Shown: in pieces, positions 44,726-57,005 of the stretch
Position numbering within the stretch: position 1 is the first letter of the stretch
Layout: every line of letters begins with the position of its first letter
Program-made: the position numbers and the translations under genes
The notes under the pieces: model-generated
The model's input: only the letters and a program-made list of their open reading frames with translations
What the model was told of the DNA's origin: nothing
The model's database searches: none
Assembly: GCF_950295315.1 (NCBI RefSeq)
Contig: NC_080180.1
Span: 65,088,592 to 65,152,591, forward strand
Source of the DNA: Erinaceus europaeus
Lineage: Eukaryota; Chordata; Mammalia; Eulipotyphla; Erinaceidae
Direction of reading: 5' to 3'
DNA: 64,000 nt

Positions 44726-45018
44726 TTAAAATATATATATATATTTATTTATTTATTTATTTTCCCTTTTGTTGCCTTTGTTGTTTAACATTGTTGTGGT
44801 TACTGATGTCATTGCTGTTGGATAGGACAGAGAGAAATGGAGAGAGGAGGGGAAGACAGAGAGGGGGAGAGAAAGATAGACACCTGCAGACCTGCTTCAT
44901 TGCCTGTGAAGCGACTCCCCTGCAGATGGGGAGCCGGGGGCTCGAACCAGGTTCCTTACGTGGTTCCTTGAGCTTTGCGCCATGTGCGCTTAACCCTCTA
45001 CGCTACTGCCCGACTCCC
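44726..45018 (-). repeat. SINE-A short form with 10-bp TSD
   Basis: The direct repeats 'ccacgtagat' occur at 44716-44725 and 45019-45028. No 3' module. The B-box complement is 'ggctcgaaccagg'. It landed at the edge of the older SINE at 44585-44715. Confidence 0.94.
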
Positions 45019-45028
45019 CCACGTAGAT

Positions 45029-45940
45029 ATTTTCAAAAGTTCTGTTAATTTTAATATAGCCCATACTTTCTGCTCCATGCCTCTACATAAAATCAACATT
45101 ATAAGCTCATGTGATTTTTTTGGAAGACTAAATCCATTTTCACATTAACTTATGTGGCATTCCCCCCCCCCCCCCTTCTATTCTGTTTCCTAGGTATTCT
45201 TTCTATGGTAACTGTATGTATTTTCTACCATTGATCAAGAAACAAATTCTACCCTCCCCCAAACATCTGCTGAAACAGATTTATCTGTAGAAAGGGTTTC
45301 CAGATCTGAATTGCACTGTTCAAACCATTGTCAGTATTCAACTAATAGCTAGTTCCATTTCTGGGGCTATATTTAAGTATTCATTCTTGATGCAAGTTGT
45401 CTTGTTCCAAATACAGAAGTGAATTTTTAGACATTCTAGCTAATTTTCAAGTCAAACTATGAGAGCTCGCTGCCCAGCGAGAATTGACCTCTCCTTCCCT
45501 AACACCTTTATCCTGAACAAAAATTAGTAACTGTAAAATGTGTTTGTTGTTCTCCTTCACACTACAGCCTCACATGAAGTAAGTGACAGTGTCTTATCCT
45601 GGCTTGTTTTACTTGAACTGATTTGGACTGGATCTGTGCTAGTATGAATCATCAGCATAATGACTGCATTTAACCTCAGGAGAGGAGATAAAGTCGCTTT
45701 GAAGAAGAGTGGAGAGTGGAAGTGTAAATAAAAGAGTGCTGAACACTGTCCTGTTCCAAATGCCAGTTACTACACAGAGGGTCTAAAAATGTGACTAAGG
45801 AGCAACAGACAAACATAAATGTATCATTCTACAAAACCAGAAATAATACATTTCAAAAGCTAAGAAGTTACCACTTTTGTAAGGACCCTGTTGGAATGAT
45901 TACATGAATAGTCCAAAACTATGGTTGCTTTTAGAAATAT
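45029..45940. other. Single-copy DNA
   Basis: No gene or repeat is recognised. A C-run lies at 45163-45176. Confidence 0.45.
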
Positions 45941-45944
45941 ATTT

Positions 45945-46110
45945 CTTAATGAGGGGATCAGAGAAAGAGAGCGAGAGAGAGAGAGAAAGAGGGGAATGGG
46001 GAGTGGGAGAAGATGCCAGGGCATCACTGGCATGTGCTATGCTAGGAACAGAACTCAGGACCTCAAGCTGAAGAGTCTGCCACTTGACCTACTATACCAC
46101 TTCAAATCAG
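45945..46110 (-). repeat. SINE-C with GA expansion
   Basis: Minus orientation: a GA-rich block, 'ccagggcatcactggcatg', 'aactcaggacctcaagc' (B-box complement side), 'cttgacctactataccac'. Confidence 0.75.
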
Positions 46111-46685
46111 TCTTTTGGAACTCAGCTTGCGAACTGTTAGGAATAGACTCTCATGTTTATACTTTGCAGCCCACCAAAGAAGTTTACACAACTCAGGCCT
46201 TTATTTATTTATTTACTTATTTATTCGATACAGCAAACTTTTAAATTGAATTGATCAGGAAAGTCATTCCTGGGGAACATGCCCTGATAAGAGAGGAGTT
46301 GTAAATTGTAACTTTTATTTTCTCATCATGAAAATCCTTGATATAAATAAAAGCTTCATTGATCAGATATAAAATCACCACATTAGATGTCAGTTTCACT
46401 AAGGAACAACAACAAAAAAAAAACAACACCTCTGGACAGTCAGCATGGAGTGAAATTATATCTCCACGGCCAGGCATGCAAATCTCTAGAGTAATACATT
46501 CGCCTTAGGACTGCATCCCATATTTCACGATTCAAACATACCCATGGAATTATTTCTGGGTTTAAAATGTTTTGGGGTGACAAAAGAGCAAGGAAAAATT
46601 TAGTAGAATCTGAGAATGAGTAAAATTGCATTGCTGAAATAGGTTTTCTGTTCAAATCTAATTGTCAATTTTCTTTCTCTTTCAG

Positions 46686-46785
46686 GAGAAGGTAATAGGG
46701 GTATTGATCTGAAGGCCCCCACGCCTCACTCGCTCTCCCTTCTAACACCTCCAAGGCCCAACTGCTGCTCACCAGAGAGCACAAG
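46686..46785 (+). CDS. Candidate internal exon of an unidentified gene
   Basis: The upstream sequence has a branch-point-like 'tctaat', then a long pyrimidine tract 'ttttctttctctttcag' ending at 46685. The downstream donor is 'aag|gtgagt', a near-consensus match. The 100 nt between are clearly more GC-rich than the flanks and have one open frame. That frame starts at the third base and spans 32 codons, including 'GIDLKAPTPHSLSLLTPP' and 'RPNCCSPESTR'. The other two frames have stops. The phases would be 1 in, 2 out. The Pro/Ser-rich peptide looks like a disordered linker. I do not recognise the protein. No neighbouring exon is visible, so introns would have to exceed several kb. Chance or a noncoding conserved element remain possible. 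Confidence 0.35.
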
Positions 46786-48542
46786 GTGAGTCCTGGGTAG
46801 CAAAAGCCCGTGAATATGAATTTTCTTGCCATCTTTGGGCAAAGGCAATTATTGATACCAATTACCTTGGGTTTCTACTTCAGTTCTGCCCCCTCCTTCT
46901 TGAGAGACATTATCATCAGTTCTAATTTCCACGAACTTCGTTCTCAGAGCCTGCCCAAACTCTGGCTCTGTAGCTCTCAATGGACTTGACAGAGGGACTA
47001 GATGGACTTTTCAAGGAGGAAGGCAGTGTATTTACAGATACACGTATACATTTGGTGGGATCTCAGAATGACTCCCTGATCACACATGTGTGTCCTGTTA
47101 ATACACAGAAGACTATGCCCCGGTCAGTATTGTGAATAAGTCACCTTAAAATTAATCATCAGGTTATATGCACCTTACATGTGAATCTTACCCTATGGTC
47201 TGATAATAACTTTGGCTGGCTCAGTGTGGCTATATATATATTTGTATCGTTCCACGGTCATATACTTATTTCTTTTCTACCAGTTTATATATGTAAACAT
47301 AGCATGCACATGAAGTAAAATTTCAAATAGTACAGGAAAAGTGTAAAATGAAAAACAGAAATCTCAACACAAAGTTTTTTTGCCCCTTTGTAATCATAAT
47401 CATGTTTGTTTAGTCATTGAAAATATAATTTCCGAGTGACAGACTTTGAGTTGGAGTCTATGCTTCCCTCTTACCTACCATGATGAATATGATGACAACT
47501 GCAGCAACAATAATAAATACTACTTTTGTAGAGCTTATGGTGACTTTTACCATCAAGCTAACTGATTAGAATTTCTTGCCTCAGATACTATCTTTGTTGG
47601 AATAATTTGTTGTGTCTTTGTTGGAATCATTCTTTTCATAACTTTCAAGTGAGGTGCTCCTATCCTTTCAGTCTCCAGCCTGATAATGCTTTACTCAACT
47701 TAGTAGATTCTTTGTAGATTCTTACTTTAGTTCCTCTCATCTCTTCTGAAGTTTTACATAAAATCAAACAAAGCAAAGCAAAATCATGTATATAGCAAAA
47801 ACATGTCCTTTTCAGGGTGGCATGTTGATATATAAATAGTTTAAATCACTTTCTAAGCCCCAGCCTATAAACAACTAAATCGTGTAGACTGATAAAAATC
47901 ACTGGTAAATGAAGAAATGAATAAGCACTTTTAGCAAATTTTTTACCAGCAAGTTTAAGTTGATCCTCTGTATTAAATTCTTCTGGGTTGGCATGAAGTT
48001 CCATGCAAATCAATCCTTAGAAGCTGAACAGTGAAAGAAGATATCGTGGTGATTATTTAAAGTGGCAGTTTAGCTTCTGTTAAAAATTCCAAGTCTACGT
48101 AAAAGTAGCATCTTATAATTTAAACTTTCTTTTCTGAGTATGTCAGCAGAACTAGAGTTCATTAAGTTGATAGAGATCTTTTCCTAACCTTAACCAGACT
48201 TAACTCTAAGTTAAGCAGAATATTTATTTGGTAAGCATGCTGAAACTGCTTACTGTATCCATAGTGTGATTTAGCCTGTCTGTTTCAGATTATGTGCTTT
48301 GTTTTTTTTTTTCTCTCTCTCTCTTTAGAAAAAAATTGTATAAGTCAATCTCTATTTTAAGAATTTTGGCAGATCTTAACCCTAGATAAATAGTGCCAGT
48401 AGTTTGAGATGATAGCTTTGTCAAAATGCTAGAAAAAAAATAATAAAGAGGGTTAATACAAAAAAAAAAAAAAAACAGCAGCAACAACAAAAAGACTAGG
48501 AGTAGAAATGTTTAAGTTAGAGAGATTAAATCAAACTATTTA

Positions 48543-48590
48543 AGATTAATTTTGTGATATAAAAAAGATTAATTTTGTGATATAAAGATA
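48543..48590 (+). repeat. Tandem duplication of about 24 bp
   Basis: 'gattaattttgtgatataaa' occurs twice in succession, separated by 'aaa', a recent local duplication. Confidence 0.85.
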
Positions 48591-48599
48591 GAAAGGAAA

Positions 48600-48715
48600 C
48601 ACAGAGAGCCAGGGGAGTGCTCTGGCCTACTTGGTTGTGCGGCATCTGGGATTGAACTTGGGACCTCTTATGTGAATGTCCAGAGTTCTATCACTACACC
48701 TCTTCCTAGGCTATT
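48600..48715 (-). repeat. SINE-D, old
   Basis: Minus orientation: 'ccaggggagtgctctggcc', 'gggattgaacttgggacc', 'tatcactacacctcttcc'. Confidence 0.7.
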
Positions 48716-48764
48716 AGGCAAGTCTTTTTTCTCTTATTAATAACGATGTGAAATTAAGATTTTT

Positions 48765-48990
48765 TAATTAATGTGTTTCATTTTATTAGTGACTTAATAA
48801 TGACTTACAAGATAAAATGATAATAGGGGTATAATTGCACACCAAAGTTCTGCCCCCTGACAGTAACTGCCACAGTCTTTGTTCTGGGTGAACTAGTTTC
48901 TGTTCAAGTTCACGTTTTAATTCTCTACATTCCAGGTATGAATGAAATCATCCCGTAGTTGTCATTTTTCTCTTCTTCCCTCTCAAATAA
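48765..48990 (-). mobile_element. L1 3' end, old subfamily
   Basis: The terminal motif 'ttattagtgacttaataatg' matches the end of the copies at 32536 and 40120. Farther right 'tgaatgaaatcatcccgtag' resembles the complement of the ORF2/3' UTR border. Confidence 0.65.
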
Positions 48991-50025
48991 GCGAAAAAGT
49001 GCCTGACTTCCTCAGGTGTTTTCCAGAATCCCTTCCTCTCAGTGATGGTGCAAAAACAAAGGTCCCTGGTCATGGAAGTTCCAGGTTCCATTGGAACTGG
49101 AATCCAGAGCCCTCTGAAGGACACGTGTAACTGTACTTTAATTTGTATTCTGCATTGGATCGACGCAAGCTTAGTTCTTTTTATAGACTGAATGCCCTTT
49201 TTCATTTCTCTTAATTTTAATGATATAAAAAGAGGAGGCAGTTTTGGAAATGAAATTAATCTCAGGATTGATTTGCCCTTATAGGTGTTATTGTCTACTG
49301 TGCAGGAGGCAAGTAAACTAGCTGTGAATCCTGGTGATCAGTTACTTTCTACAGCAGAGGAAATGTTACGTTCCATAGGGGCGATTAAATTTCAGGAAGT
49401 ACAGGGGCCTCTTAATGACTGTAGGAAAGGGAGCTTTGTTAATGCAACTTGGAAAGTAAAGTCTGAGAGACTTCTAGGAATAAATCAAGAAAGACAGAGG
49501 AAGCTCTTTCCAGTTTGTGTGTGTATATCCATGGCAAATGCATATTTGCCTTGTGGATTTTTTAAAGATAGCACCATGTTGTTGTTGAGTAGTGTAACAA
49601 TGTCTAGCTTCCTATGGATCACCGAATTTGTCCCTAAAGCTGTCCTGTATATGGTGTAATTTCAGTGGAGGGTGATACTACAAGATATCACCTTCGTATC
49701 TTTGTCAGGGCAGAACTTGGAAGAATCCATAGAAAGGAGCAGGCACAGATCGCAGCAGGGACTGTGCTCCTCAACGCCATCGATTTATCTAAGAATGCAT
49801 AATCTAAAAGCCAAACCCTTGGTCAAACCCTTGTAGTTTTTAATAGAAAAGTTGACTTTCCTTAGTCCTGGAAGGCAAACTCACAAAGAAATGAACTGAG
49901 TTATCTGAAAAGCCCTGTCACTGTGAAACAAGAGCAAAATGTTAGAAAAAAATCTACAAATAAGGGAGGAGGAATAAAAATTCATAAAACCTTGAAGGCA
50001 ATAATTTCTTTTTTAAAAAAGAGAT
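48991..50025. other. Single-copy DNA
   Basis: No family is recognised. The open frame at 49285-49659 (plus, 124 codons) begins shortly after an AG and has a mixed amino-acid composition, but I see no domain, no conserved motif and no donor site that would make it an exon. Confidence 0.45.
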
Positions 50026-50029
50026 GAGA

Positions 50030-50190
50030 GCTGGGGAGACAGCATAATTTAGGTGATGCAAACAGCTTTCGTGCTTGAGACTGAGCTCCCAGAGTCTATC
50101 CCCAGCATCATCCTATAAGCCAGGGCTGGTCACTACTTTGGTTTCTCTTTTCTCTGTATCTTTCCATGTGTTTCATAAAAAATATGTGAA
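50030..50190 (+). repeat. SINE-D
   Basis: Plus orientation: 'gagctggggagacagcataa', 'cagagtctatccccagcatc', 'ctataagccagggctgg', 'tctctgtatctttcc'. Confidence 0.75.
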
Positions 50191-50373
50191 ATATCTATGT
50201 TTTAAAACATATTAACACCCATAGTGAGAATAAAGATGATATCATATACAGGAAAGAAATTGCTAAGTAGAAAATCTTTCTTAAAAGGTTGGAAATAATA
50301 CAAATGAAGAACTGTGCTGATCTGTTTGGTGAATGAATTGGACAATGTCAGCTATTTTCTATATGGTACATTT

Positions 50374-50659
50374 AAAAAAAATATTTATTTTATTTATTTA
50401 TTCCCTTTTGTTGCCCTTGTTGTTTTATTGTTGTAGTTATTATTGTTGTTGTCGTTGTTGGATAGGACAGAGAGAAATGGAGAGAGGAGGGGAAGACAGA
50501 GAGGAGGAGAGAAAGATAGACACCTGCAGACCTGCTTCACTGTCTGTGAAGCGACTCCCCTGCAGGTGGGGAGCCGGGGTTCGAACTGGGATCCTTATGC
50601 CGGTCCTTGTGCTTTGCGCCACCTGCGCTTAACCCGCTGTGCTACAGCCCGACTCCCAC
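50374..50659 (-). repeat. SINE-A short form, sister of the 31382 copy
   Basis: It shares 'gagccggggttcgaac' and almost all of its sequence with 31382-31694. The flanks 'ggtacattt' (50365-50373) and 'ggcacattt' (50660-50668) are a TSD with one mismatch. Confidence 0.93.
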
Positions 50660-50899
50660 GGCACATTTTTATATATTAAAATGCAACAGATTTTAGTGTG
50701 TGGTTTAGTGAAATGGAACAATTGATTTCTTTATGTCCCCACTACTGGTGTAGGTGAAGAATATTTTGTCCGTCACCCTAGACAGTGGCAGGTGACCTTT
50801 CTCATCTCATTACTCCTGTCACCCCACTGTAGCCCCACTTTCATCAGTAGGTGTTCATTTAATCTCTTCTAGGACATCATAAATATGACTTGAATTATT

Positions 50900-51040
50900 C
50901 AATGCAATGGTCTTCATTTTTATTGAAATTGCATCACTAAATTCATTTTAATTGATGGGTAGCGCTTCATTGTGTCGACATATAGTTATCCTGACTCTAG
51001 TTGATGGAAATTTTTTTTGTTTCCATTTTTTAAATATCAT
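50900..51040 (-). mobile_element. Ancient L1-like trace
   Basis: 'ttttaattgatgggtagcgc', 'ttcattgtgtcgacatatag' and 'gactctagttgatgg' follow the complement of L1 ORF2. Highly diverged. Confidence 0.35.
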
Positions 51041-51189
51041 ACCAGACATATTCTGTGGTGTGTGTGTGTATGTATACAACTATAGGAAAGTGAGTCTTTG
51101 AAAAGATTGCTTCTCAAATCACTATAGAAAGCACGCACTCTCAGGCCGAAGTTGAAAAACAAGATCAGAAAAGAAAACACAAGTAGAAC

Positions 51190-51410
51190 CTGAAATGGAA
51201 TTGGCGTATCTCACCAAAGTAAAAGACTTTGGGGTGGGTGGGTGGGGAGAATACAGGTCCAAGAAGGATTCAGAGGACCTAGTGGGGGTTGTATTGTTAT
51301 ATGGGAAACTGGGGAATGTTATGCATGTACAAACTGTTGTACTTACTGTTGAATGTAAAACATTAATTCCCCAATAAAAAAAAAATCAGAAAAGGAAAAA
51401 AAAAAAAAAG
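51190..51410 (+). mobile_element. L1 3' UTR end, third subfamily
   Basis: Plus orientation: 'caccaaagtaaaagactttgg', 'atgggaaactggggaatgtt', 'atgcatgtacaaactgttg', then 'attccccaataaaaaaaaa'. This is a widespread mammalian L1 3' end with an AATAAA signal. Confidence 0.8.
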
Positions 51411-51784
51411 CATGCCATCAGAATATTTTCTCAAGATTTCTATATCCTCTTCCTTTTATGACCTCTAGTCCCCACCTACCCACCCTGACACCCACTACTT
51501 CCGTTTCTCTAACATCCCTTCATGAAAAATGCCCATAGTTCTCTTGGGTGTGAAATTCACTCCTTTCTGGATTCATCCCTCTTCCTAACATTTTGTCCTA
51601 TGAGTTCAAACTCATTCAGCCTGGACTGTAGCGTCACATCTTGGAAGTCAGGCACACCTGTATATGCAGCTCACCTTAGACCAGTGTACATGAACTTTCC
51701 GTGGGAAGGGGTGGTTTTGGTTCAACATGAAAGACCTGTATCTACTGTGTATGACTCCTGGAGTTTTCTTTGAGGGAACTGCAG
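51411..51784. other. Single-copy DNA
   Basis: Nothing is recognised. Confidence 0.4.
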
Positions 51785-52030
51785 GTATTTATTTTCATTC
51801 TTTCTTTCTTTCTTTCTTTTAATTGGTGGGGATTAATGGTTTGCAGAAAACAGTTAAACAGAAAGTTGTTGGTACATGTGTACAATTCCTCAGTTTTCAT
51901 GAAACACTCACTACCCCAGTCTAGGTCCTTCTCTACCAACACGCAGTAGAACCTACCCCCCTCTGTCACCACCACCAGATGCCTTTACTTTGGTGCAATA
52001 CACTAAACCCAATCCAACTTCTACTCTCTG
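51785..52030 (-). mobile_element. L1 3' UTR, same subfamily as 10205
   Basis: 'gtacatgtgtacaattcctc', 'accaacacgcagtagaacc' and the (CTTT)n edge match the 3' UTR seen at 10205-10500. Confidence 0.65.
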
Positions 52031-52039
52031 TTTTTTCTT

Positions 52040-52500
52040 TTTCTTTAATCTTATTAAAGGAAACACTGACAAAACCATAAGATAAAAGGGGTACAACGCC
52101 ACACAATTCCCACCACCAGAACTCCGTATCCCACCCCCTCCCCTGACAGCTTTCCTATTCTTTATCCCTCTGGGAGCATGGACCCAGGGTCATTGTGGGA
52201 TGCAGAAGGTGAAAGGTCTGGCTTCTGTCATTGCTTCCCTGCTGAACATGGGCATTGACAGGTGGATCCATACTCCCAGCCTGTCTCTCTCTTTCCCTAG
52301 TGGGGCAGAGCTCTGGAGAAGCGGAGCTCCAGGACACGTTAGTGGGGTAGTCTATCCAGGGAAGTCCGGTTAGCATCATGGAATCATCTGGAAACTGGCG
52401 GCTGAAAAAGGAGTTAGCATATAAAGCCAAACAAATTGTTGAGTAATCATGAACCTTAAGCCAAGAATATTGCAGATGAAGATTTGGGGTCTTCACCAAA
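52040..52500 (-). mobile_element. L1 3' UTR, main subfamily
   Basis: A nearly intact 450-bp piece: 'acaaaaccataagataaaag', 'gggagcatggacccaggg', 'gacaggtggatccatactcc', then ends after 'gatgaagatttggggtc'. It directly abuts the 51785 fragment. Confidence 0.88.
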
Positions 52501-53690
52501 TATGCCACTGCTGTCAACACTCAGTGTTACCACTACTATAATTACTGTCAGTGTACAGGAATCACAAAGTAGGAACTTGAACATGCTGACTTTTTTTTAA
52601 TCAAGGAACATTCTCCTTAGGATCTTTTATCAGAATTTAATAAAATGATGATGTATTTATTTTATCCCTCCAACACACACACATTCCTTTTTGGGAATAA
52701 ATTTAAAAATATATACAAAATTCTCAGGAAGAAGGACTGTAGAGACTATTGCCATAGACTGTCAAATTTAGAGAAAGAGATTTTTTTTAGAAGTAATAAT
52801 ATTATCCTATAATAATAATAAATATTCTAGTTGAGATAGCTTTGTCTATCTTTTTCATCTTTTCCCCTATCAACTAAAAGCATAGAGAACTAGAATATTT
52901 TTTTAATATTGATATGCATAGAAGTAAGATAGCATATTTTGAGCAATGTACATTGGAGTGTATTTCCTCACTTCCTTCCTTTTTAACTGTATGCCCTGAA
53001 TTTCATCTTTGTGATAGGGAAACTAAGTATGGAAGTACATGTTAAACTGGTGTAGAAAGCTCTCTAAATGTATTAGGGCTAAAGAGGTGCAGAACTGACC
53101 TTTCTTTATCGTTCTCCTCAGGCTTTTAAAATCAACTTTGGGGTTTCTGTTCTGTGAACTCAAGTTTAATAACATGTTTGTAGAAGGTGAAGGTGTCAAG
53201 CTAAGAACATTTTTTTTCTTGAGAACAGTCAGTCTTTATTTCCTAAGAGTAACTTCCAGCTACTTTTAAGGCATTTTTATCTTTCATTTCTTAGCTTAAA
53301 AACATATGACTAAATTGAATTAGATATCTAAAGGATAAGACCTTATGTAAGTAGACTCATTAGGCCATTTACTGGTATTTGTGCCTGCTTATTAAAAGTT
53401 AGATAATGCTATCAATGAATTATTTCCTATAAATAAAATATAATATAGTTTTTAAAAATATACTCTGTTATTCTGTTTTGTAAGATAACATAAACAATCA
53501 GTTTAGTAATTAGTGTAAAGTAAAAGATGATTCACTAACAATCTGACCAATTTTTATATAACAGATTTTTTAGAACATAAAAATCTTAGAATATCAAAAA
53601 GGGGAATACTGGATGCCTGCTTCACTATTGAAGTGAAATATTAAAAAAAACAGAAAAAAATTTAAAATTTACAGCTAGGAACTCTTGAGA
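52501..53690. other. Single-copy AT-rich DNA
   Basis: No gene or repeat is recognised. Confidence 0.45.
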
Positions 53691-54551
53691 CACAGGTCAC
53701 TCCAAGCAAGTGTGATCTGTAGATTAAAAATAGGTGACAAGAGGACCCTTCAAGACTCAAGAAACTGTTCTCAGCATACAGGACACAAATTTTAAAAGTC
53801 ATCAAATGCAATGGTCAAACCAAAAGAAACACAGAAGAAATGAACCAGGACAAATCCCAGAAAAAAAAATTCCATCAAGGCAGAAGCAAATTAGAATGAG
53901 GAAAACATTCACATACTAACTGATGGACAAGTAACAGGAATGAGGAAAGCTTTTTAGGGAAATATCAGAAATGAGGAAACAAAACTGATACTCTGAAAGA
54001 AAATACAGCTATCTTGAGGTAATTAGAGTGATTAAAGCTAACATAGATGAATTAAGAATACAATTAGCTGAACAAGCTAGCACAGTAACTGAACAGGGTA
54101 AAAAAAAATTGAACTAGAGAAAACAGCTGTGGTAAGCAAGAGCAGAATAAATGAGGCAGAAAACAGAATTTGTATGATCAAGGATGAATTATATAAAACT
54201 AAGAAAGAAGTAAAAGAGCTAAAAAGAGGGTAAAGAGACATTACTTCACTCCTGTAAGAATATCATACATTAGAAAGATAATAAAAAGTGCTGGAGAAGT
54301 TGTGGGGACAAAGGAAGCCTCCTGCACTGCTGGTAGGAATGTAAGTTAGTCCAACCCCTGTGGAGAGCAGTCTGGAGAACTCTCAATAGGCTAGAAATAG
54401 ACCTGCCCTATGATCTTGTAATTCCTCTCCTGGGGATAGATCCTAAAGAACCCAACACACCCATCCGAAACAATGTGTGTGTTCATAGCAGCACGATTTC
54501 AAATTGCCAGAACCTGGAAGCAAACTAGGTGCCCAACAACAGAGGAGTAAC

Positions 54552-54598
<47 letters not shown>

Positions 54599-54965
54599 GG
54601 AATTATATTCAGTTATTAATAATAATGATTTATCTTCTTCAATCCATCTTGAAGGAGAATCCAGCTAGAAGGAGATCATGTTAAGTGAAATCAGCCAGAA
54701 AGAGAAGGATCAATATGGCCTGATTTCACTCATGGACAGAAGCTGAGAAATAAGAACAGAAAAGGGAAGTACTTAGACTGGGTTTGCTGAATTGCACCAA
54801 AGTAAAGGATTGGGGGTGGGGAGGGGCGGTGAGAGGGGGCTTTCAGATTCACCTTGTGGGTTGGGATGGGAACAGTCCTTGGGTGGTGGGAATGGTGTGA
54901 AACTGTACTCTTGTTAACTGATAGTCTTGTAAATCACTATTAATTCAGCAAGCCAGGGAAAAATA
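53690..54965 (+). mobile_element. L1 deletion derivative: ORF1 N-terminus joined to ORF2 C-terminus
   Basis: From 53811 the plus strand follows the start of L1 ORF1 (out-of-frame pieces 'NTEEMNQDKSQKK' and a Lys/Glu-rich coiled-coil region to about 54235). From about 54240 it is the ORF2 C-terminal region ('tgtggggacaaaggaagcctc', 'tagtccaacccctgtggaga', 'tgccctatgatcttgtaatt'), then a 3' UTR ending at about 54960. Some 4 kb of L1 is missing at the junction, including the rest of ORF1 and the endonuclease and RT domains. Stops in all frames make it non-functional. A (TA)n run (54553-54597) replaces the usual 'tatatatacaca' site. Confidence 0.78.
54553..54597 (+). repeat. (TA)n microsatellite inside L1
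   Basis: About 22 TA units within ORF2-derived sequence. Confidence 0.95.
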
Positions 54966-55319
54966 CTTTGAATATTTCAAGTTCTATAACTTCCTATATT
55001 ATTCTGAGTACATATTTCTTTATTATAATCATTTCATGTATCAAATTTGTAAACTGATTGAATTCATATGTAGGGCTTAAATTACGTAAGTAGTTTGCAA
55101 TATAAGGTATATTTATTAAAATTATTAAAATAGCTGAGTCTATATTTATACTTATCACCTTCAAAACATTTGGCATTGCAAAGTTATTACTTTTAAGATT
55201 AAGACGCTACAAATCTATTATAGCTGCAGAGAAATGTACTTAATGATATGCAATCTACATTTTAATTGAGTCTCCAGACCTGAAATTAGATAAATTAACT
55301 GAATCACAGTTTTAAGATT
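54966..55319. other. Single-copy AT-rich DNA
   Basis: Nothing is recognised. Confidence 0.4.
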
Positions 55320-55337
55320 ATACAGATATACACAAAA

Positions 55338-55555
55338 GGGACCAGGCAGTGATGCACCTGGATGAGTACACACATTACAGTGTGCAAGGACCCAGGTTCA
55401 AGCCCCTGGTCCCCATCTGTAGGGGGAAAGCTTCAGGAGTGGTGAAGCAGGGTTGTAGGTGACTCTCTGTCTCTGTCTCTCTCCCTCTCTCCCTCCCCCT
55501 CTTCTGAATTCTCTCTGACTCTATCCAATAATAAACAAACAAATGAAATATTAAA
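55338..55555 (+). repeat. SINE-B with perfect 18-bp TSD
   Basis: The direct repeats 'atacagatatacacaaaa' at 55320-55337 and 55556-55573 bound a full SINE-B: head 'gggaccaggcagtgatgcac', B box 'ggttcaagcccc', CT body, 'tatccaataataaacaaac'. The cleanest insertion in the window. Confidence 0.96.
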
Positions 55556-55573
55556 ATACAGATATACACAAAA

Positions 55574-56947
55574 TATTTTACCTAGCCCATTTATGTTTTA
55601 CTTACCACAAATTATGCTTTCTTTTTAATTTAGACAATTTATATTACTTTTATTCTATTTTTTTCTTTATATTCTACTGATATCCTCAATAAAGAATATT
55701 GGGGAGCTATCTAATTATTTGACCATAATTATTAATTAAAGAAATGTCACCGAATATGGTAAATCATTTGTAACTTGATGATCCTTCTAGCCTATATACA
55801 TTTCTTCTTTGAGTAGAATAGCAAAGCAGTAGTGCATTCTCCTTTAATGCGATTCTCCATATGTGCAGTCTAATTCACCATGGAAGAAAAATAGGCTACA
55901 TTTCAACAGAAATAGTACTTCTGTTTTCTCAAAGAATTACATTTAAAAGTCAAAGCTGCACTATGGATATAATGAAAACTGGAGGAAAAAAAAGAAAGTA
56001 AAAAGAGCAACTAATCGATTACTCTGTCTCAAGAAACTTGCTACTTATGAGAAAGTTTGACTCCTTAAGCCTATAAGCTGATATAGTTAATAATTTGAAG
56101 CATATATATATATATGATTAAGAAATACTGCATAAAACAGAAAATCTATCTGTGTGATCATTACTGTCTAGTGTGACTTCAGCATGGTGCCCTTGGCCTT
56201 TATGCTGATATGATTGAAATAAATGTTAGATTTGAAAAGATAGCAATATTGTACTAAAGTTTTCTTAATAGAGAAAGCATTACATCACATAGATGTCATT
56301 ATTATGCATTATTCTGTTAAGTACAGTTATTTTCCTACTCTTGCCAATGACTTAAAGTCTGACTTTGTGGTTGTGGATATCAAATATTTTTAATACAATA
56401 GTTTTATTATGTATTATTGCAGAAGTGTTAAATTATAGACTCTTTGATTTTATGATTATTTATTTTTTACTCAAGAAAAATCACCCATTTCTGAGAGTAT
56501 TTAAATAGCAAATGTCCCATCTGTTTAAAAATGTTTACCAGACTAGCTCTTCTAGTAAGTTACATTTGTTCAAAATATTGCTTCTTTTATCATTGTTTTT
56601 CTCTGTATTGTGAACATTAGACTAATTAACATCACTATCAAAATGAATTTTGTATGTTTTATTTATCACCCATGCAGATTTATAAGTGAAAATTGCTATG
56701 TCATCTATGTTCATAATTGTTTAAGATCTACAGTAATAAAAAATGAAATGAGGTTACAGAGACATCATTCAGACTATAAATTCTTAATTTTGCACCATAG
56801 GAGACTCAATTGTTTTGCCTTTTATTACTCATTTTCTCCAGTCTCCCACATTGTATAAGAAAAAATGAGTGGTTTCAAAGCATATTTTCTCACAAATCCT
56901 GCCCTCTTGTCCCTCAATAGCAATATTTTATGCCGAGTTCTATCTAA

Positions 56948-57005
<58 letters not shown>

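Larger units (their letters stand above)
46111..48600. other. Single-copy DNA, 2.5 kb, containing an exon-like segment
   Basis: No SINE or L1 is recognised apart from short A-runs (46409-46418, 48463-48477). This is one of the longest repeat-free stretches in the window. The candidate exon at 46686-46785 stands out by its GC content. Confidence 0.5.

Noticed and set aside
49285..49659. 124-codon open frame on the plus strand
   Set aside because: Weak upstream AG, no clear donor, no recognisable motif; most likely accidental.
53734..53919. Small Lys/Gln-rich host gene
   Set aside because: It is an out-of-frame part of the L1 5' UTR and ORF1 start.
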